A stretch of DNA of 9,093 nucleotides. Source: Acidobacteriota bacterium (GTDB lineage: Bacteria > Acidobacteriota > Terriglobia > Terriglobales > Acidobacteriaceae). Position numbers and translations under genes: made by a program. The stretch spans positions 1 to 9,093 of the forward strand of contig QIAS01000166.1 in NCBI GenBank assembly GCA_003225615.1. The letters run 5' to 3'. Under the pieces are notes generated by a model. That model searched no databases. It saw only the letters and a program-made list of their open reading frames with translations, and had not been told where the DNA came from. Positions 5,880 to 9,093 of this stretch are shown in pieces. Position 1 is the stretch's first letter. Every line of letters starts with the position of its first letter.

Positions 5880-6422
5880 ATGGCTAGCAACGCAATCGTC
5901 GAAGTTAACGATGCTAACTTCGCCCAGGATGTTTTGAAATCAGATCAACCGGTATTGGTGGACTTCTGGGCCACCTGGTGCGGTCCTTGCCGCGCCATCG
6001 CGCCCATCGTTGACGAACTCGCCACCGAATACCAGGGCAAGATAAAGGTCGGCAAAATGGATGTCGACCGCAATACGGCAACGCCCATGCGCTACGGTGT
6101 CCGGGGCATTCCGACTCTGCTGGTCTTCAAGGGTGGACAGGTCAAGGAGCAGATCGTGGGCTACGTTCCCAAAGAGGTAAACAGTCGTTTAATGGTGGGT
6201 GACAAAGTTTTTGACGCTCGGGATTTATTCCCGAGCGTTTTGTTTGATTGCCAGAAGCACCGCTGCCTACTCTGTGCCTCGCGCTCGACCAGCCGCCTGC
6301 TTCAGTACTTCCGCAACACCCCAATCACCCGTCCCTGGATTTCCACCGTCGCCGCAGGCAAGATAATCGGCTGCATCGCCGCATTCGCGGGTTGCAGCCG
6401 GATGTTGTCGCCTTCGCGGTAG
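5880..6422 (+). CDS. trxA: Thioredoxin with apparent C-terminal frameshift
   Basis: This is the cytoplasmic thiol-disulfide reductase thioredoxin. ATG 5880 follows GGAGG (5871-5875). Residues 1-99 are a complete-looking thioredoxin fold: VLVDFWATWCGPCR with the redox pair Cys34 and Cys37, buried Asp28, the GIPTL cis-proline (Pro78), and the last strand LLVFKGGQVKEQIVGYVPKE. Normal family length is about 105-110 residues, but this frame runs to 180. The extra 73 residues look non-thioredoxin, cross an intrinsic terminator (6214-6246) and are antisense to the end of lexA. Adding one A in the run at 6179-6181 would give EVKQSFNGG and stop at 6200-6202, exactly 107 residues and 11 bases before the terminator. 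The gene therefore probably carries a one-base deletion or sequencing error; the functional product likely ends near 6202. The protein remains probably active, since the missing part is only the end of the last helix. Confidence 0.85.
   Translation: MASNAIVEVNDANFAQDVLKSDQPVLVDFWATWCGPCRAIAPIVDELATEYQGKIKVGKMDVDRNTATPMRYGVRGIPTLLVFKGGQVKEQIVGYVPKEVNSRLMVGDKVFDARDLFPSVLFDCQKHRCLLCASRSTSRLLQYFRNTPITRPWISTVAAGKIIGCIAAFAGCSRMLSPSR
6214..6246 (+). terminator. Intrinsic terminator of thioredoxin gene, inside the extended frame
   Basis: ACGCTCGGGA (6214-6223) and TCCCGAGCGT (6229-6238) form a perfect ten-base-pair stem with a TTTAT loop, followed by TTTGTTT. On the minus strand the stem is followed by CAAAAAC, so it does not serve lexA well. 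Its place just after the inferred true stop supports the frameshift reading. Confidence 0.8.
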
Positions 6423-6922
6423 AAGCGCTTCAAGGTCGCGTCGCTGCGCTCCACCAGTGCCACCACAATGTCTCCGTTATGCGCGCTCTTCGTCTTCTCA
6501 ACCAGCACATAATCTCCGTCGAGAATGTGCTCATCCTGCATGGACTCGCCACGCACCTCGAGCACGAAAACATCTTTCGCGCGCACAAAGTCGGCGAGGG
6601 AAATTGTCTCCGGGTTCTCTACAGCCTCAATCGGCTGACCCGCAGCAATCCGCCCCACCAGGGGCAGAACCACTCCGGTGTTGACCGACATGGCCTGCTT
6701 TAACCTGCCTTTCGGAGGCAGCAGGTCAATGGAGCGACTGCGGTTGTAGTCGCGCGTCAGCAGCCCTTTGTTCTCCAAATTGGAGATGTGCTTGTGCACA
6801 GTAGCCAGGGAACTCAGCCCCAGCCCGTGACCAATCTCTTCGAACGACGGAGAATATCCCTTCTCCGCCACGAAGCGCGAAATGTAGTCGTAGACCTGCC
6901 GCTGTCGCCGGGTAATTGCCAT
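6302..6922 (-). CDS. lexA: LexA repressor, SOS response
   Basis: The protein is 206 residues from ATG 6922, a usual LexA length. It is a transcriptional repressor of DNA-repair genes that cleaves itself when RecA filaments form on damaged DNA. The N-terminal winged helix-turn-helix (1-66) reads MAITRRQRQVYDYI, then YSPSFEEIGHGLGLSSLATVHKHISNLENKGLLTR. The C-terminal peptidase domain shows the cleavage site Ala94-Gly95 (GRIAAGQP), the catalytic Ser127 (VRGESMQDEHILDGDYVLV) and the general base Lys165 (SDATLKRF), so autocleavage should be intact. A start at ATG 6928 would add only two residues, and the open frame to TTG 6958 would overlap the promoter. No ribosome site precedes the ATG. The gene converges on thioredoxin and diverges from the PilZ gene. 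Adjacency to trxA appears incidental. Confidence 0.95.
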   Translation of the reverse strand: MAITRRQRQVYDYISRFVAEKGYSPSFEEIGHGLGLSSLATVHKHISNLENKGLLTRDYNRSRSIDLLPPKGRLKQAMSVNTGVVLPLVGRIAAGQPIEAVENPETISLADFVRAKDVFVLEVRGESMQDEHILDGDYVLVEKTKSAHNGDIVVALVERSDATLKRFYREGDNIRLQPANAAMQPIILPAATVEIQGRVIGVLRKY

Positions 6923-6923
6923 G

Positions 6924-6934
6924 CACATATTGTG
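6924..6934. promoter_or_regulatory. Candidate LexA operator, inverted repeat CACA-TAT-TGTG
   Basis: CACA (6924-6927) and TGTG (6931-6934) form a small inverted repeat overlapping the -10 box and lying just before the lexA start, where an autoregulatory operator is expected. It is not a recognised LexA box such as CTGT-N8-ACAG or GAAC-N4-GTTC. LexA boxes differ between phyla, so the assignment is tentative. Confidence 0.3.
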
Positions 6935-6958
6935 GGCGAATATAAAGCGAAATGTCAA
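6929..6958 (-). promoter_or_regulatory. lexA promoter giving a leaderless mRNA
   Basis: On the minus strand a perfect -35 TTGACA (6958-6953) is followed after 18 bases by CACAAT (6934-6929), four of six matches to the -10 consensus. Seven bases beyond the -10 box lies the A of ATG 6922. Transcription would thus begin at or next to the start codon, which explains the missing ribosome site. Confidence 0.6.
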
Positions 6959-7130
6959 GGAGCTTTTGGCGCGAGCGCCGAACTACAAGTTTCCGAGTGT
7001 AAGCCTCGTGTCCAAGCTGCACTCTCGGGCGGCGGACAGGAGTGTCCACCCAGGGGCGGACGGTAACTCCGGGGACATGAACTTTCGTAATCTCACGGTT
7101 ACCGTTACTGTCGTGGCATAGTCGCCGCTG

Positions 7131-7763
7131 ATGACTCGGCCTCCCCAACCCTACTCTCCTCGGCGCGCTCCTCGCGTAAAGCTCTCCGGTTCTATCCTGG
7201 CAATGCTGGGGCTCGCCAATGGGCAGCATGTTCGTGGCGCGCTGCACCAGGTTTCGGCGACCGGGGGATTGTTGCAACTGACGGAGCCATTGGAGAATTC
7301 GGCTCCCGTGGAGATTATTTTTCACCTCGGCTCTGCCACGGTGCGAGCGCGGGCAGCGATGTTGTTTCCGATCTGGGCTACCCAGGGTTGTCTGCAGCCC
7401 TTTCGCTTTACCCAAATGGCGGGGGACGTGCGGCAGCAACTTGAGTCAGACGTGAAGCGTCTACTCAGCGGACAGATGTCGATGGACGAGGCATCGACCG
7501 CGCGGGAGATCCGCGAGCCGCGACCCGCTCCGCAGCCGGCCGAAGTACCGCCGACAGAGGTAACTCTCTACTTTGAAACTCCCGAGGACGCATTCCGATT
7601 CACGGTTGCGATCAGTTCGGTGATATCTGACGAGACTCGTGCCAGCGTGCGCGAGGATTTTGCAAAATTGGCGCGGGCTATCGGGAGCGTCAGTCGGGTG
7701 ACTACCCAGGGCGTGCTCAACGTCCAGGGACGGCAGGCCGATTCCCTCACCGTGGCGAGCTAA
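7131..7763 (+). CDS. PilZ-domain protein with extra C-terminal domain
   Basis: The protein has 210 residues and is cytoplasmic. The N-terminal half (about 8-115) is PilZ-like: RRAPR (Arg11 and Arg15, the RxxxR motif for cyclic di-GMP), then HQVSATGGLLQL, which matches D/NxSxxG with Gln40 in place of Asp/Asn. Strands EIIFHLG and VRARAAMLFPIW follow, then FRFTQMAGDVRQQLESDVKRLL. PilZ proteins bind cyclic di-GMP and adjust motility, surface polymers or transcription. The replaced acidic residue may weaken or abolish binding. After a Pro/Ala/Glu-rich linker (125-143), residues 144-210 form a small alpha/beta unit (EVTLYFETPEDAFRFTVAISSVI, a long helix, GVLNVQG) that I do not recognise. ATG 7131 has no ribosome site. 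It is divergent from lexA and has no same-strand partner nearby. Confidence 0.7.
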   Translation: MTRPPQPYSPRRAPRVKLSGSILAMLGLANGQHVRGALHQVSATGGLLQLTEPLENSAPVEIIFHLGSATVRARAAMLFPIWATQGCLQPFRFTQMAGDVRQQLESDVKRLLSGQMSMDEASTAREIREPRPAPQPAEVPPTEVTLYFETPEDAFRFTVAISSVISDETRASVREDFAKLARAIGSVSRVTTQGVLNVQGRQADSLTVAS

Positions 7764-7843
7764 AACTCGCATTCTCCTGCTTTCTCAATTACCCCAGTAT
7801 TTACTCAACCGCCGACTTGCCGCGTACTAGCCAGGCCCTTTGA

Positions 7844-7859
7844 TCGCGTATAATCGCGA
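7844..7859. promoter_or_regulatory. Consensus -10 box inside an inverted repeat
   Basis: TATAAT (7849-7854) is a perfect -10 box, bracketed exactly by TCGCG (7844-7848) and CGCGA (7855-7859). The repeat could be an operator that covers the promoter of the FAH-family gene, whose start is 47 bases downstream. A good -35 at normal spacing is not visible. TTGCCG (7817-7822) is too far away. Confidence 0.45.
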
Positions 7860-7887
7860 ACCGCGAAACCATGACAAGAGAAAATGC

Positions 7888-7893
7888 AAGGAG
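7888..7893 (+). promoter_or_regulatory. Ribosome binding site AAGGAG deciding the FAH gene start
   Basis: AAGGAG lies seven bases before ATG 7901, while ATG 7871 has no such site. The downstream start also places the twin-arginine motif at the normal distance from the N-terminus. Confidence 0.8.
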
Positions 7894-7900
7894 CATCCCT

Positions 7901-8884
7901 ATGCAGCAAAATCGCAGGACTTTTCTGATGGGAGCGGGTATGGTTGGCGCTATGGCCGCAATTGGTGATGTAGCGCAGGCTCAGGTTCCAGACTCAAGCA
8001 ATGTTGCGCACGGTATGGCGCACGGGCTGACTCTTCTGACCATGCGGCATCAGGGTGAATACCGGCTTGGAGTAAAAACCGACAAAGGTATTCTGGACGT
8101 GAATGGCGTCGCCGAACTGTTGAACATGCATGCTCCGGGGACTATGGACGATCTGCTTCAACATGAAGATGGTCCCAGTCTGAGCGCCTTGGTGAACGTG
8201 GCCATCGTCAAGGAAGAGACCATCGAATATGGACCGGTGGTTACGCGTCCCGAGAAAATTGTCTGTGTGGGCCTGAACTATCGGAAACATGCGCAGGAGA
8301 TCGGCGCTCCCGTGCCCAAGCAGCCCGTGCTCTTCAATAAGTACAATGTGGCGCTCAATCATCACAACGGTACGGTCAAGTTGCCGGTGGAGTTCGCCAA
8401 GAAATTCGATTATGAAGTCGAACTGGTGATGGTGATGGGAAAGTTGGCGAAAAATGTTGCTGAATCGGACGCCCTTTCCTATGTGGCGGGTTACTGCACC
8501 GGGAATGATTTCACGGCACGGGATCTGCAGATGGAGACTGGCGGCCAGTGGATGATCGGCAAAACTCCGGATCAGTTTGCGCCTCTCGGTCCGTACCTGG
8601 TGACAGCGGACCAGGTTGATCCTGACAATTTGAAAATTGAGTGTCGCGTGAACGGGGAGACGCGGCAGTCCTCACATACCAGCGATTTCATTTTCAACAG
8701 CCGCCAGATGATCAGCTATATTTCGCGCTATATAACCCTGAAGCCTGGAGACATCATTTTTACGGGCACTCCGCAGGGAGTGATCATGGGGCGTCCGAAG
8801 GACCAACAGGTGTGGCTGAAGCCGGGAGACAAGATTGCTTGCAGCTTGGAGAAACTGGGGGAGCTGAAGTTTGAATTGGTTTAG
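7901..8884 (+). CDS. Fumarylacetoacetate hydrolase-family enzyme with twin-arginine signal peptide
   Basis: The protein has 327 residues from ATG 7901. Residues 1-28 form a Tat signal: NRRTFLMGAG (RR at 5-6), hydrophobic MVGAMAAIG, then VAQA before Gln28. The enzyme domain (about 45-327) has the family landmarks: VCVGLNYRKHAQE (His130), the metal ligands Glu172 and Glu174 in DYEVELVMVMGK, Asp203 in GNDFTARDLQ, Lys221 in WMIGKTPDQFAPLGPYLV, and FTGTPQGV near the end. Such enzymes use a divalent metal to cut carbon-carbon bonds in, or decarboxylate or isomerise, dicarbonyl acids; examples are FAHD1, HpcE and YcgM. The exact substrate cannot be read. All catalytic residues are present, so it is probably active. 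The signal is odd because this family normally acts in the cytoplasm. Export in folded, metal-loaded form through Tat would make sense for a metalloenzyme. It has its own promoter and no operon partner in the window. Confidence 0.88.
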   Translation: MQQNRRTFLMGAGMVGAMAAIGDVAQAQVPDSSNVAHGMAHGLTLLTMRHQGEYRLGVKTDKGILDVNGVAELLNMHAPGTMDDLLQHEDGPSLSALVNVAIVKEETIEYGPVVTRPEKIVCVGLNYRKHAQEIGAPVPKQPVLFNKYNVALNHHNGTVKLPVEFAKKFDYEVELVMVMGKLAKNVAESDALSYVAGYCTGNDFTARDLQMETGGQWMIGKTPDQFAPLGPYLVTADQVDPDNLKIECRVNGETRQSSHTSDFIFNSRQMISYISRYITLKPGDIIFTGTPQGVIMGRPKDQQVWLKPGDKIACSLEKLGELKFELV

Positions 8885-8913
8885 TAAGTGAAACTCCTCA
8901 TAAGACTTATCGT

Positions 8914-8961
8914 GCTGCATACAGGCCCGGGGTCCTTCGACTCCGCAGGCCGCTATGCAGC
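8914..8961. repeat. Hairpin GCTGCATA / TATGCAGC
   Basis: GCTGCATA (8914-8921) pairs with TATGCAGC (8954-8961). After a two-by-two internal loop, GGCC (8924-8927) pairs with GGCC (8948-8951). No T run follows, so it is not a standard terminator. It overlaps the repeat at 8929-8986 and may serve as the transcript end of the FAH gene. Confidence 0.4.
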
Positions 8962-8986
8962 GACCCGTTGCGCTCAGGATGACAGA
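8929..8986. repeat. Intergenic repeat of the TCCTTCGACTC...GCTCAGGATGACA type
   Basis: GGGGTCCTTCGACTCCGC (8929-8946) and TTGCGCTCAGGATGACAGA (8968-8986) are imperfect reverse complements. I recall this pair of ends as a very common dispersed palindromic repeat in acidobacterial and some other bacterial intergenic regions. The central part here differs from the usual short loop. No other copy lies in this window, so the dispersed nature rests on recall. Confidence 0.5.
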
Positions 8987-9031
8987 GTTTTGGCGGCACT
9001 AGCCTGCCACCCGCGACCTGCTCCCTGCCCC

Positions 9032-9093
9032 CTAAGTCAGTATGCTGTCATCCAACTTTTTCTTACCCCAGTCCTCAGCCGCTTGCACAAACG
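9032..9093 (-). CDS. Possible 3' end of a minus-strand gene
   Basis: From the right edge, one minus-strand frame is open for 19 codons, reading FVQAAEDWGKKKLDDSILT, and ends at TAG (9034-9032). The amphipathic, charged composition looks like a real protein tail, and the other two minus frames are less protein-like or stop earlier. The fragment is too short to name a family. It would converge on the FAH-family gene with the palindromic repeat between them. Confidence 0.35.
   Translation of the reverse strand, partial: FVQAAEDWGKKKLDDSILT

Noticed and set aside
6923..6958. TTG 6958 as the lexA start
   Set aside because: The codon is part of the -35 box TTGACA, and LexA proteins normally begin close to the MAITRRQ-type sequence.
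6979..6993. CGAAC-TACAA-GTTTC as a Firmicutes/Actinobacteria-type LexA box
   Set aside because: The spacer is five instead of four bases and the right half does not match GTTCG; it is also upstream of the lexA -35 box.
7117..7122. CATAGT as the -10 of the PilZ gene promoter
   Set aside because: No -35-like hexamer lies at 16-18 bases upstream, so the match alone is not convincing.
7871..7900. ATG 7871 as the FAH gene start
   Set aside because: No ribosome site precedes it, whereas AAGGAG stands seven bases before ATG 7901; the extra ten residues only lengthen the Tat leader.

Overview
The window looks like ordinary chromosome from a moderately GC-rich, diderm-type bacterium, most likely an acidobacterium of the Terriglobia/Koribacter type. 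That placement is an inference. It rests on the gene mix (ECF-like sigma factor with a zinc-finger anti-sigma that carries Asp-box repeats, an ARPP-1/DUF6569-like secreted protein, a PilZ protein, a DUF5666-like small secreted protein) and on two kinds of intergenic palindromic repeat that I recall from such genomes. No rRNA, tRNA, CRISPR array, transposase or phage gene was seen.

Layout. Positions 1-1154 hold the 3' end of a CPBP-type membrane protease gene, followed by a 4-base-overlapping NAD(P)-binding epimerase-like (SDR) gene. A small secreted basic protein follows (1262-1663), then a convergent gap with a perfect hairpin repeat. A secreted ARPP-1-like protein lies on the minus strand (1807-2898). 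Divergent from it is a two-gene regulatory unit: a sigma-70-family factor (3060-3986) and a membrane-anchored anti-sigma factor (4067-5284). The anti-sigma has a cytoplasmic HxxxCxxC zinc motif, one membrane segment, a long Ala/Pro/Ser-rich linker and three Asp-box (BNR/Ycf48-like) repeats outside.

Positions 5285-5879 have no gene of normal size. They contain a short relic resembling the DNA-binding helix of a Crp/Fnr regulator, a strong intrinsic terminator, and the promoter of thioredoxin. The thioredoxin gene (from 5880) is intact up to about residue 100. It then reads through its own terminator into the 3' end of the convergent lexA gene, which is best explained by a one-base frameshift near 6179-6182. 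LexA (6302-6922, minus) is complete, with its autocleavage and catalytic residues, and its promoter is placed so that the mRNA would be leaderless.

The last part holds a PilZ-type protein with an extra C-terminal domain (7131-7763) and a fumarylacetoacetate-hydrolase-family enzyme with an unexpected twin-arginine signal peptide (7901-8884). After these come a palindromic intergenic repeat and possibly the 3' end of a further minus-strand gene. The genes do not form a single pathway. The clearest functional unit is the sigma/anti-sigma pair. The most notable oddities are the propeller-like sensor on the anti-sigma factor, the thioredoxin frameshift, the Tat-targeted FAH enzyme and the leaderless lexA. 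I did not find convincing evidence for a new defence or mobile system.
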